Part shown: positions 34,274-46,396 of the stretch, one piece after another
Position numbering within the stretch: position 1 is the stretch's first letter
Layout: each line of letters starts with the position of its first letter
Origin: Eutypella sp. D-1
Taxonomy: Eukaryota > Ascomycota > Sordariomycetes > Xylariales > Diatrypaceae
Length of the DNA stretch: 64,000 nucleotides
Reading direction: 5' to 3'
Assembly (NCBI GenBank): GCA_023313575.1
Contig: JAJTTP010000005.1
Span: forward strand, 1,488,001-1,552,000
Made by a program: the position numbers and the translations under genes
The notes under the pieces: model-generated
The model's input: only the letters and a program-made list of their open reading frames with translations
The model's database searches: none
What the model was told of the DNA's origin: nothing

Positions 34274-37200
34274 CTCGAGAATCTTGATTCCATGTTACAT
34301 GCACGCTACGCGGGTTAGATTTATGAGTACTTCAAGTAAGTAGCTAGATAGGCCATCGTCCTAGTATGTAGCAGATAAAGGACATACCTGTACAGCCAAG
34401 AAAGCTTGCCTGAACCCACTGGTCGGAAGCCATATACCTGCAGGTCTAGGATGTGGGGGTTTCTTCCGTTTCGGTGTAACCGCCTCGGCATCTGGAAAGG
34501 GGATGGAGTGAAGCAAAGACGCATCCAGGACAGGACCGAACTGGACGTGTGTGGTGCGTCTAAGGGTGAGGGTGAAAGAAACAGGTGAGGGGTAGGTGTC
34601 AGTGGTGATGGTGTAAGTGGCTGCTCGCGCCCCGATCACCCGGTGTACCGAGGATGGCTGTTGCATAGAATGTCGCCGAGATGCTGTGTCTATTCGGTCT
34701 CGCGGCACACCTGCTGTGTCGATCATGTGTGGGATAGGACGGACGACTGAAGGCTTGTCCGACGGCGGACCCTAGTGCCGGTTGTTATGGTGTAATGGAG
34801 GTGGGTAATATATTCGCTGGAGAGATCCGAGAACTCGGATCCGTTACCTGGTACACCCTTATTCTGTTCAAGAAAAAAAAATTCTCTTGGCTGCGGTCGA
34901 GGATGCATAGCGTCGCAAGGGGATCGCCGGTGAGGAGAACGGTGCCGTTTGGGGAAATTCGGCCTGGACTCCCTGGCTGCCGACTGACAACTTTAGTATC
35001 TCCTGCGAAATATTGGGGTAATAGTGCTCTCTTTTTGGCCTCGTAACCGTGGCTCCTTAGACAGACGGCTAGGTAGGTCTTTAGACTGGGTGGTTAGGCA
35101 CCGGAAGGCAGCCACAAATGATGACATGTAATGAATGCGATCGCTGAATTCACCACCATTAAAGATGTAAAATGCTACGGATGGTGGTAGTCTGTATCGT
35201 CTGTACGGACACATGCAATACAGGGGGCGGTATCAACGCCGGAGCCCTTGCGTCCGCCGTAATGCCGTAATACGGACGGACGCTCCAGGTTGTCGAGGTG
35301 GATGGGGGAAGCAGGCGAGTCAGTCGACGCACCTAATGCGGACCTGATACATCTACGGGGCACATACTGACTAACTACAATGCAATGAATAATAAAGTAA
35401 TATTTGACGGTAGATGGACTGCCCGATTTTTCAGACCGGAGAAATCTCTGCCCACGTGTGTAATGTAAGCAAGCTGGTAAGGCGTGCATATACGCAGGGG
35501 TCCCTCGAGGCCGAATCATTCTTCCCTCTTTTTCACATGGAAATTGGCGGTGGCCCTCCGAAGGATCGGCGGTCGACTAGAGGCCGTTGACGTCGCACAG
35601 TCTGACTGTCAGCTGTCCTCTTTGACTTATCAAAATTAAAAGAAAAGGAACAAAGAAATTGAAAAGGGAATATCCTAAACCCCAGGTCGTCTAAGACCAG
35701 GACCGGACATCAGTGGTTCGCCTCAACGTGCGGGAATTGGATCCTGCCACCCCCCCCCCCCCCTTTCGCCTTGCCACTAACTAATGAATACCGGAGTGTA
35801 ATAAATTGGCGGTCGGGGTTCGGGTCTCCTGCGGTGCCTGGACTAAGAGGTAGCCTGGGACTGCCACGATCAATCATGACTCGCATATCCGGGCACATCG
35901 CGCACCGGTCAGATTCGTGCCCCCGCTGTCTCCGTAGGTGGCTTGCCTTAATATCTATTCCGTGGGTGGGGGAGGTGGGTTGTTTCGCTGAGAAACCTGA
36001 AATTCAAATCCATGATGGGGAGAGGGGGCAGGTGACGGAAGGAGAAAGACAACATTACCTTCAATATTATCAAAAGAAGTGGGCGGAGAGAGTTAAGGAG
36101 GGAAGGACGTGGAAGGATGGTAGGACGGAGGAGGACCGCGGTTCTTGTTTCTCGACCATGCAAGCGAGAAACCTTGACACGATGCATATGAAGCTGGTTC
36201 CGCCAGATCCTGAATGTCGTGACATGTAGGACATCAGCACCAATTGCGCAAGTGACAGCAGGTGAGACAGGGCAGGCTTGATTGAACGGGCACAGCGATG
36301 TATAAACCTCCCCCATGGCCCCGGCCGCCGGAAACTAGTAGTAGTCAGCCAGCTAGCCAGGCCGCTTTGTCATGGATGTGCCAAGAAGCTGAGTAGCGAA
36401 AGGGCTGGCCTTCTATGTGTTCCTCTTCTCCTGCATCTTCCTCGCCTTGCTGTTTGCCCTCGCTTAGTAAGAAGACGGGTCCTCCAGTTTGTTACAGGTC
36501 ATCCGTTGCGAGGGAGCGGATTGGTACGATTTCCGAACACTTTTGTGGCCTGTCTGGGAAACTGGGTTGTTGGCTGGTTGTCTGTCTGTATTACACAACC
36601 CGACGGCCGGTGGCAAAGGAAGCACCCAACTCACTCCTTACGGGTTCCCATTTGGGCATTTGGGGGCTGGCTGACTGTTGGCTGGCTGCGGTTCGATGTG
36701 ATGGATGGATGGATAGCTGACTGTGTTCATTGCTACGGTCTGCAAACCTGCACCGCACTGCACTTCACTGCGCTGCACGATAGCCATCAATGCAAATCAC
36801 CTGAAACAGAGAGCCAGCCTGTGACAAGATAGGATCATCTGTTGAGATAATCTCTCGTGTCTTGGTAAGACGCCTGGTCGCTAGATAACCTATCAAACCT
36901 GCGGACGGCCTGGCCATTGCTAGTATCCCTGATGTTGTCGATACATATGGGTAGGTAGTGGTAGGTGAGTGGTCTTGGTAGTCAAGTTGAGAGTCCCGCT
37001 TAATACTGTGAGCCTGGAGCATCGGCGCGCCCTGTTATGCGCTGCGCGCAGCGGGGACCATCTCATCGACATCCAACCAACAAATTCATACCACAGCCAA
37101 AAAGCCCATGAGCCTATAAGGGTTAGTTTAGGTCCTATAAACGCGAACGCGCGCACTGGAGGGGGCCTATTAGCCCAATCCTCACATACTTAGGTAGTTA

Positions 37201-39211
37201 CACGTAGGATCTGTGAAAGTAGGGATCTATAGGTGATATGTGGCTGTGGTATATGTATATGTATGACCACCTCACCCGGCCTTTTGCCCAAGTGGTTCCA
37301 GTAACGAGGAATGCGAACCGTATACCGAAGCCAACAGCCCCTGACTATGCCATATACTACAAGTACATGCAAGATAGGTGGAGATTCCTATATATACTAC
37401 ATACCTAAGTAATTGGATAGACCTGGGTATCTACCTGCCTGGGTACATCAGGTATGCAACTATTCATACACAGTCTTAGCCCGTACACCGATTCGTTGCA
37501 TGCTCCGGGTCTCTAACAGACCGCCCAACAAGTGAATTATCAAGGCCGGCCTGCCCGTGCCTTAATAATAGCTGCTGATGTGCCTGGGACCTGGATGGTA
37601 GGCAAGTAGGTAAGTATAGGCCGGCCGGATATGCGAGGTTACGGTGTCCTCGAATCATACTGGCATATAATCGATGCAAGTTGTAGGATTTTCAAACCGC
37701 TTTGGCTGACTGCTTGGCTCTAATACCAATAGTGTCGCGACGTCAGGGCACGCCAATGATCGGCTATATATACACCCTTTATTATTAGCTGCAGGACATA
37801 TCGCGTACCAATAGTGACCAGCCGAACCTATCTCGTCCGTCCCGTTCATGGTTGTCTTGCTGTTGCCCTGTTGCCCTTTGCCCTGTTGTCCTGCTGTCCT
37901 CATGGTTTCCACAATTGAGGTGCTAATAAAGAGGAGAAGTCCAGACCTCACCGATCTCGTTCCGGCGAATCCTCGTACGTAGTGCCGATTTGTGAACTTG
38001 ACGTTTTGTTCCCCACATACTTAAGCTACTTAAGTCAGTATGTGACGGCGCTGCTGTTATCGTTCTTGTTCCTATTCGCAACCACGGCGGCCACACATTA
38101 ATTACGATATCCGTTAGCATGTACGAGGTACCTGTGTTGTACGGATGCCAGCTAATGATATGTCTTGTATGTACGGGTTATACATAGGTAGTAGTTATCC
38201 AGAATAAACTCGATGTCCCCTACTACATCCGTATTCTCGACTGTTAATCCTGAATATGAATAATACGAGACCCCTGGTACGGCCCGACTTTTACTTAACT
38301 GGAGATGGGCTACTACTAGTTAAGGACCAGCTAAGTTCATGAGCGGTGCCACATATCTAGTTTAGATATACTTACTTGGCTATACGTATAGATTTCGTTG
38401 GTCTTGATGATTATTTGTTCCAGAAAGCCCGTATTGTGTGTGTCCTTCCCGTTCGCTTTTCAGCTTCTCTTGAGCAGCAAACCTTGAACCACTTGCGTAG
38501 CGTACCTCCTAACCCCGTATACCTACTTACTTGGGTATGGAAGTATATACTCTTCTGGATCCCCACCTCACATTACACGCTGTCCTGGTGTCATGTCCGC
38601 TACCACCTTGTCTCCCTTTCGGCTTTAGTCAAGAGACCGTCTCACACAATCCTCACACACTGGGGCCTATCTCTTCACGACGACAGACCTTCCATATCGA
38701 GACAGGTCATATCAACATATCGTTCGTCCTGAACGTCACACAACGCGTGGAGGCCCGATAAGGAGCTGTAGAGCATGAGCGAGGTTTATATATCTATCTA
38801 TGGGTCCTCTATCTGCATCCCTTATATAGGCACTACTACTCCTCTGTGGGTACCAGTTACCTACTATGTACATACCTGGCTACCTATATTAGCAGATTAA
38901 ATGCTCGGGCAGTCAATGTGCCTCAGTCCGGGGCCGCTCTACCGGTACTTTGCATGACTAAAGATGTCATTATAGAATTACGGTTGGTCATCACATTGAG
39001 AAGCCAAGACGCCTTGTGCAGTCTCTGATCGGCTGGTTTCGGTATCTGCGGTATCTAATCTTTTCAAGGTTAGAGAAGCCAGGCCGTGGGACTACTAAAC
39101 CCCGAGATTCCAAGGATTTAGGCCCTTAGGAACCCTCAAAATTATCGCGGGACATAACGAGGTATTACCTCATAGGTGTCTCATAGGAGGAGTCGCTACA
39201 TGCTCTGCATG

Positions 39212-39244
39212 TAGGTATTCGACAGGTATTCGATAGGTATTCGA
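39212..39244. repeat. 11-bp tandem repeat x3
   Basis: Three consecutive near-identical units of the form AGGTATTCGAY occur in non-coding sequence, differing by one or two bases. Confidence 0.8.
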
Positions 39245-40808
39245 GCAAATAGGTGGTTGATAAGTTGGGTGCTAGGTCGGTCGGTAACATCCACATCATC
39301 ACAATCCCTTCGACCGCTGAGCAACTTCTCATCGTTCTTGACAAACACAAGCTGACAGGCAAACAGGGTATCTTATAGTGCCCCTGGAAACAAAAGCTTG
39401 GATAGAACCTTGGTACTATGTAGGTACGTACCTACAATAGTAAGTGCCCAGGTGTGTATTACATGACAAACAACGGCAACATACTTATCATATACAAGGC
39501 ATATCAGAAGGGAAGAATTCCCAACCAACGCAACCCAACCAACCTGACCAACCTGGAATCGACGACAAGATCTGGTACATGCTAGTCAGCTGGCTAGTCA
39601 GCCAGCCAGTAAGTATTTTCAAGTAGGTCGTCGAACTGTATGTACCTATGTACTCAGGTATCTACTACCTAAGTAGACTGCACCAATCACCAATCTGGTA
39701 GAAAACCATAGGTATCAATTTCAGGAGGGGGGGCATTTCAGTAACTCAGTTTACCACCCAACTACTGGAAGCTGCCGAGTGAAGTAACCCCTCCGCCAGC
39801 GTGCAAATAACCAAGCCCAACCGCCTAACTGTCCAACCAACCAACCTATACAACCAGCCAAGCCTTCCAGACGGGTTACTCAAGTAGTTACTTGTATGTA
39901 CGGTACCTATGAGGTACAAGTTGTATCAACTTCAGCAGCGCAAGCGATTCAGCGGCTTGCCCGATTGGGTTCCCACTCTCCTCAAACAAGTACCCTATGT
40001 ACATACAACAACCCCAGAAGTCGTCAAACGCTGACATTTGACACCCGTGGACTGGTCCAGTGTAAATGGATACCTAGGTAGGGGCCTAAGCCACCTACCA
40101 GCCTGGTGAGATACTTCTACATGCTATCATCTTTTCTCGCTTGCCCCGGATAGCAATACAGCCGTCCACGGGTGTGTGTGTCTGTGTGTTCACAGCGGAA
40201 AGTCTAAAGTCTAACACGTCAATCATTCCCCATGTCTCTTGTAGAAGCATAATTTATAATTTTCTGCTATATCTTTATCAACTTGAAATCGTCCCATCAG
40301 AGCCCATGAACACGCCTCAATAGGCTAGTTAGTCTATGTAGTGACTTTAAGTGCTGTACTAGGTGTAAGTACCTCCGTCACCTTTTCTAGGTTGCTTCCT
40401 GGGCTGCTACTCACATGGGAATATACATACGCACATACAACACATACAACACACATTCTACTTCAGGCAATAGGATAGCCGGGCTAGGAGACCCTATGTA
40501 CTGTTTTTGAGGGCTCCCACTACCCTCATCTATTCCCCATCAAAACCCCACAATTAATACTTGTCTATCCCGTCACTTTGCAGTTCACATTTAGCACTTA
40601 ATACAATACAGGCATACCTACTAATACAGTACAAGATTGCCCCAGGTGCAAGATTGCAAAAAGATTGCAAGATCCATTTGATTACCTGGAAAGACTTTGG
40701 ATCTTTTTTTCCCCTCACCAATACAACATTACACACACTTTCAACCTTGATTCGATTCTCCTCACACACATATAACCATCTACTACTACTTGCAACACAC
40801 ACAAATAT

Positions 40809-40840
40809 CACAATACCACAATACCACAATACCACAATAC
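40809..40840. repeat. CACAATAC x4 tandem repeat
   Basis: Four exact copies of the octamer CACAATAC lie in a CA-rich stretch about 0.45 kb before the candidate first exon of SCH9. Confidence 0.9.
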
Positions 40841-41272
40841 TGCAACTTATGCCCACGTTTACGTTTACGCATACGCATACGAATACACGCAGCTTAATAC
40901 GCATCTGAACACGCACCTACTTGGGTACATACATACATACTACTGACCCTCCTAAAGGTTTCCTCCCCCTTACACCACCCCGCGTTCCCGCATTCTACGA
41001 AGCTTAGCTTTCTCCTAATCTACTATCGACAACGCCGACAGCGTTGACGAGAGAGTCTTCAAAAAGGGACTCGGAAGGGAAGAAGGGGATTACACCCCAT
41101 ACGATTGATCGAAAGAAGAAGAAGAAGTAAAAAAAGAACAGAAGGCCGTCAACAACCTATCCGTCAAAGCTTTCCGGTGCTGACGGACCCTCGAGTAAAT
41201 TCGCGAACTGCTGTTGGGACCTGGCACCTGCGCGAGGGTAGATCAGCCGCTACTGATTGATCCGCACCAGCC

Positions 41273-41334
41273 ATGGCAGGGTCGGAGGGAGGATATGACC
41301 TGCTCAAGCGGGCGACGTCCGCGATGATGTCAAA
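41273..41334 (+). other. SCH9: Candidate first coding exon of SCH9
   Basis: An ATG in good context (CAGCCATGG) opens a 20-codon peptide of protein-like composition (MAGSEGGYDLLKRATSAMMS) that runs into a GTAAGT donor in phase 2. The SCH9 main frame begins next to what looks like an intron end (TTGACTAACGCCGCCAGCAG, 43628-43647), and both possible AG acceptors there (exon from 43645 or 43648) continue the SCH9 frame from phase 2. Joining would give a 2.3 kb intron, unusually long for a fungus. This may instead be a separate small gene or a chance frame. Confidence 0.4.
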
Positions 41335-43618
41335 GTAAGTAAACAAAACAAAACAAAAACATTCATATGATATATCCAACAGAAGCATCATCATCATCAC
41401 CACTTATCAATCATCACACTATCACACAACACGCATCACACATCGTCTATCATCTTGTGATATTTTCATCTATATCCGTCTAGCACTACACACATTCACG
41501 CCCGGTTCGTTTTTACAGTTCACACATGCATAATGCTCGTTGTGTTCATGTCCTGCCTATCCATGGCCTCTATTGGCATGGCCTTGGTCATCCCTATGCT
41601 TTTAAGGTTGCTCCCCCGTGTTTCAATCCCATCTCAACATGTTACTGCTGGACTTCTATTTCTATCTCGTTCATTTTCCTATTCCGTCCATTGCTGGGGG
41701 CCATGTTTCCATATACGTCACGTTGGATTTCCCAAACGGCATGCTCTGCATTTAGCCAATATCTGCTATTCGGGACGCAGCCCCAGGTCTTCCAGGCCAA
41801 AATACCAGCCAAAGCTGATCTACCAAACAACGCCTTGACCTACCACCGTTACCAGCAATAACCTGCGGACGCACACTTTTTTTTCTGGCGGTAACGAGGG
41901 ACACCCTGTTGGTTACCCCCCGCCTCCCCCCCTCAATGCCACTCTTCCCCGGACCCGACTAGGAGAACTCGGCCCTTCCACGCCACGAGTGTGGATTGAC
42001 GGATGGAAATGCCTCTATGCCCGGTGTTACTTGGTTATTCATGACCTTGTTTGATTCTATTTGCCCTCGTCCGTGTACGGGGATTCATCAGTCAGACGGA
42101 ATGCCATATATAGGCTTTTTCGGTGTTTGTCCAGTCAAATTGCACTCCACAACCGAGTACACTCGCAAACCCATCATGTGTATCTGCATCCCAAGATGCT
42201 GCGGCCCGTTGTTACGACCCGTTTCTCCTGCGACTTGCCGGCCAGCTGCTCGCAAAATTGCAAGGACCGGGCCAGGCCATGCCTTTTTCGATTAAAAAAA
42301 GTCAGCTTAGTCGCAGTCTCAGAGTTGAGCTGCGCCATGCGGCGATGAGCGAAGGGGCGGGTTTATCGTGCACGAGGCTCACGATGGATGGCCAGTGTCG
42401 AGGCCTAATTCCTGACTCATGGCGGCACTTGGTAACATCCATGTGACGGTGGCGCCTTGGAATATACATGTACCACAAGGCGGTTACCTACTCGGCATCT
42501 ACTCTACCCAAGGCATATTCAATTTAATTCGGCTTGAATTGACCAAAAGTTGCCCAATTCCCAAGGCCTGATGATTCAATGTCAGCCTAGACGAAAATGC
42601 CAGAATCAGTTGTCGGTGTTGCTTGGTACCGATGGCCGGGGTTGTCAATCGATGGCCTGGTATTCAAGTACCGCCTGCCCATTGTACACCACCGCATCCA
42701 AGAATGTCCCTCTTTCATTCAATTCACCCCACCCGTCTACCCTTTGGACCCCTCCAATTCCCCAATTACCGAGGTGGTAGAGCCCCAAACAAGCAAAACG
42801 CTGCTATTTCCAACAGATTGTCCCCCAACCCCCCTTTACAGCGCAGCTACAGGTACCCTTATATCCTTTGCACCACTTTCTACACCCCTCCACCCCCACT
42901 TTTTACACCTTTCCACCACATGGCAGGTGTCATGGATGCTAGCATTTTCTAGTACGATTTGGTGGTCTGAACCTAGCGCAGCGTGGGTCGGGGATCAGGG
43001 TCGGGCTTAATCGGGACGAAAAAAAAAAGAAAAAGAAAAACAGCACCAAAAAAGTAAAGGAAAAAAAAGAAAAAAGCTTAGTACCAAACAAACCTTCTAA
43101 GTCTGAAGTTTGCTTGATCTGTTTCGTCACCGATACACCCCCCCCCTTCCCCTAAAGTACCTGCTCGAGGGCAAAGAAGAAAAAGAAAAAGGAAAAGTCT
43201 GCTTATCTACGCCCATGACTTTTTCGGCCCATGACTTGCAGCTACCAATTTACATCACCACATTCTTCTTTGGACAAGTAACCTCGCTCGTCGATCCCGC
43301 ACACACTACCCCTTTGAGGACTAAGCAATGGTCAACCATCCTGCAGTGTCACTCCTCTTGAGACCACCATAGGCTATTCCCACCCTAGGCTACTACTCTA
43401 TTGTGGCTGGCCAGGCTCTCTGTCTTATCATCGTCACCTACTTCTTCGTTCATTTCCTTTTAATCCTAATAGGCCATGAATCCTATCAGTGCTATTACCT
43501 CGTTGTTCTCCTATCTCTCTTATAAACAGTCCGTCAATTCTTCCATGTTCCCTTTGCTTTCCTTTTCCTTTCCTTTCCCTTCTTGCTGATTCCCGAGACA
43601 CCTGCAATGTAATGCAAA
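41335..43618. other. Probable SCH9 leader or long intron
   Basis: No independent gene is seen. CA/CT-rich sequence, poly(A)-rich stretches (43020-43075) and several short overlapping frames occur. Either it is promoter and 5' leader of SCH9 or, if the exon at 41273 is real, mostly intron. Confidence 0.4.
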
Positions 43619-46396
43619 ATGATTCTATTGACTAACGCCGCCAGCAGACCTGCAGCAGATGAGGATGGGCAATCAGATCATATCGGTTACGACACCCCTC
43701 GCTCCGGTATCGCCACGCCGCAACCCGACCTTCACGATAAACGAACACCCGGTATCATGAGCTACTTTGGCCAGGTTGGTTCCACCTGTTCCGGTTACCT
43801 GTCTCGTCCCCTGTCCTTTACCCGAACACCGGAGACTGGGCCGTCACGTCCTGCTTCGTCGTCGAGCGGAGAGAAGGAAGCAGGGCAGGTCTCACAACAA
43901 CTTCCCAGCCCAGAAGAAATGAATTTGAGCAAGGACTCAGTGCCCGAGGCTTTACCTCTACTCCCACACGAGAGGATAGAGCCTCCCGCCGAGTCTGAGT
44001 CCCGGAACATCTCCCAGCCCGCGTCTTGCCTTCACCCATATCCTACCCCCCCTTGTTCCAAGAGGCCCTCGGTGCGAGAGTCTAAGCCAGGTGCTTCGAG
44101 TGGTGATGTAGATGAGGCTGCGACTACTGCAGGTGCTATTTCCTTGCGCCGACTATCTTCAACCCCCACCACAGGGCCATCCGAACTCTCACAGATGAAG
44201 TCGCGCAGTGGCACATTCGCGTCCCCCCTTACGAGCATAGTTACTGCGTCAAGCGTTCATGCGAATCATCTATCTAATCCTAGCGAGCATTCCTCAACTG
44301 CGCCTCGTTCGCCTCTGGAAAGCCAAGTGACCAGTGGCGAACCTGGCAACCATTCCCCTAAGACAGCGTCAATTGGTCGGCTCAGGAAGCTAACACTTGC
44401 TGGTTGCGAAAAGAGCGACCCTTCTACGCCCACTCGAGCTATGTCTAGCACTCACCAGTCGCAGACTGAGGGGCAATCATCTCCCACCAAGCATCAATCC
44501 GAGAGTACAAGCACGGAGGTCAGCGGCAGGGGGACACCCGTTTCACGCAGCGGCAGCGCTCAGGGTTTCGGGCAGAAGGGAAAGCTCACCATCAAAATCC
44601 TGGAGGCAAAAGGCCTACGAAAGTGTCGAGACCCGTACGTCGTCGTTGTATTCCAGAGAAGCGAGCTCATCTCTTCTGGGCCTCGGACCTTCGACGATGA
44701 GGACGAGTTGATGCCGCCCACCCCAGCGTCGGGCGGCGTGCCTATTCAGCGCCAAGGCAGCGACTCGGGCCGCCCAATGGCCATCCCCATGCGGAGTCGG
44801 CAGAGTAGCAACACGAGCGTGACGGATTACAACACCTTTCGGAGTCGCAACCCCCGAAGGTCCTTCACCAATCCGAAGTGGGACGCTGAGGCGGTCTTGT
44901 AAGTATCACTCTGGAAGCCACTACTGTCCACCAACCTACTAACGGTGATTCCAAGTGATGTGGTAGGCTCAGAGATGCTGGTGGATGTCTCGATATACGA
45001 CCATACGGCCAACGGCGAAGAACTGATCGGGCACGTTGACTTCCAGGCCCCAGAACCGAAGCAGGATGATACCATGAAGGGCTGGTTTCCGCTGAAGGGG
45101 AACTTGGATACCACCGCCGAGAATGCCCCGTCTGGCGAAATCTACGTTGAGGCGTCATTCCAGAGGGCCGAGAAGAGACACTACGGCCCCGACGACTTCC
45201 AAATACTACGTTTGATCGGGAAAGGCACGTTCGGCCAGGTGTACCAAGTTAGGAAGAAGGACACCAACCGGATCTACGCCATGAAGGTCTTGTCAAAGAA
45301 GGTTATCGTGCAGAAGAAGGAGGTGGCACACACCGTTGGGGAGCGTAACATCCTGGTTCGGACTGCTATGTCAGAGTCGCCTTTTATCGTCGGCCTCAAG
45401 TTCTCCTTCCAGACCGAAAATGACCTATTCCTGGTTACAGACTACATGTCTGGCGGCGAGCTGTTCTGGCATCTCCAAAAGGAAGGGCGGTTCGATGAAA
45501 AGCGCGCCAAGTTCTACATCGCTGAACTCATCCTTGCGATCCAGCATCTTCACCAGAACGACATCGTGTACCGCGACTTGAAGCCAGAAAATATCTTGTT
45601 GGACGCCAACGGTCATATCGCACTCTGCGATTTCGGTCTGTCAAAGGCTAACCTTAATAAGAATGACACGACCAACACGTTCTGCGGCACGACAGAGTAC
45701 CTGGCCCCAGAGGTTCTTCTCGACGAAGCGGGATACACAAAGATGGTGGACTTCTGGTCTCTCGGCGTGCTTGTTTTTGAGATGTGCTGCGGTTGGAGTC
45801 CGTTTTACGCTGAAGATACGCAGCAAATGTACAAGAACATTGCGTTCGGCAAGGTCAGGTTCCCGCGAGATACACTCTCGCAAGAGGGGAGAAATTTCGT
45901 AAAGGGGTTGCTCAACAGGAACCCGAAGCACCGTCTCGGTGCCGTCACCGATGCCGAGGAGCTGAAGCGGCATCCATTCTTTGCCGACGTGGATTGGGAC
46001 GCACTATCTAAGAAGCTGATCACGCCACCATTTAAGCCGAAATTGAAGTCGGAGACCGATGTCTCGTACTTCGATCCTGAGTTCACCAACGCCCTCAACA
46101 CAAACGGATCGCTCAACGAACGTGCCCAGCAGCTCGCCACTGGGTTTGCCAACTCTACACCCCTGTCTCCAACGACGCAAGCGAACTTCCGAGGCTTCAC
46201 ATTTGTCGACGAGAGCTCTCTGGACCACCACATGCGGACCCGGTTCGAAGATGAGGACATGAGCGATGAAGATCGACGCGATACCGATTGGGACAACCTG
46301 GATGACCTCGATCTGCGGAAGGCGAACAACAGAATGAGCGGCATCGTTAAGACCGGTGCCAATGACGAACATTTCAACGGTCATTTTGAGGTCTAA
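43619..46396 (+). CDS. SCH9: AGC-family protein kinase Sch9 with C2-like region
   Basis: The core model is join(43619..44898, 44956..46396), 906 residues; GTAAGT donor, CCAAG acceptor, phase 2. A long Ser/Pro-rich head contains the fungal Sch9 element LHDKRTPGIMSYFGQVGS. A C2-like region (about 325-500, GKLTIKILEAKGLRKCRDPY ... GEIYVEASF) spans the intron. The kinase domain (about 507-766) has the GKGTFGQVY glycine loop, MKVLSK lysine, YRDLKPENILL catalytic loop, CDFGLSK and activation loop TFCGTTEYLAPE with the PDK1 site Thr. The tail has a TPLSPT turn motif and hydrophobic motif FRGFTFVDES, the TORC1 target in yeast. Sch9 couples nutrients to growth, stress and ribosome synthesis. The true start is uncertain: 43619 lies just before a probable intron end, so an upstream exon (see 41273) may replace the first 9-10 codons. 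Confidence 0.94.

Larger units (their letters stand above)
33397..41272. other. 7.9 kb gene-poor spacer
   Basis: No gene is supportable in any frame; the longest frames (152 codons at 35771, 184 at 36278) show no motif, poor composition and no splice partners. The stretch is dense in TACCTA/TAGGTA steps, including an exact TACCTAGGTA at 40071-40080, and has a perfect hairpin (34247-34273), a 14-base C run (35750-35763) and short tandem repeats listed separately. Non-coding RNAs cannot be excluded from sequence alone. Confidence 0.5.

Noticed and set aside
35771..36832. Open frames of 152 and 184 codons
   Set aside because: Composition is spacer-like, there are no motifs, no splice partners, and the frames overlap frames on the other strand of similar length.
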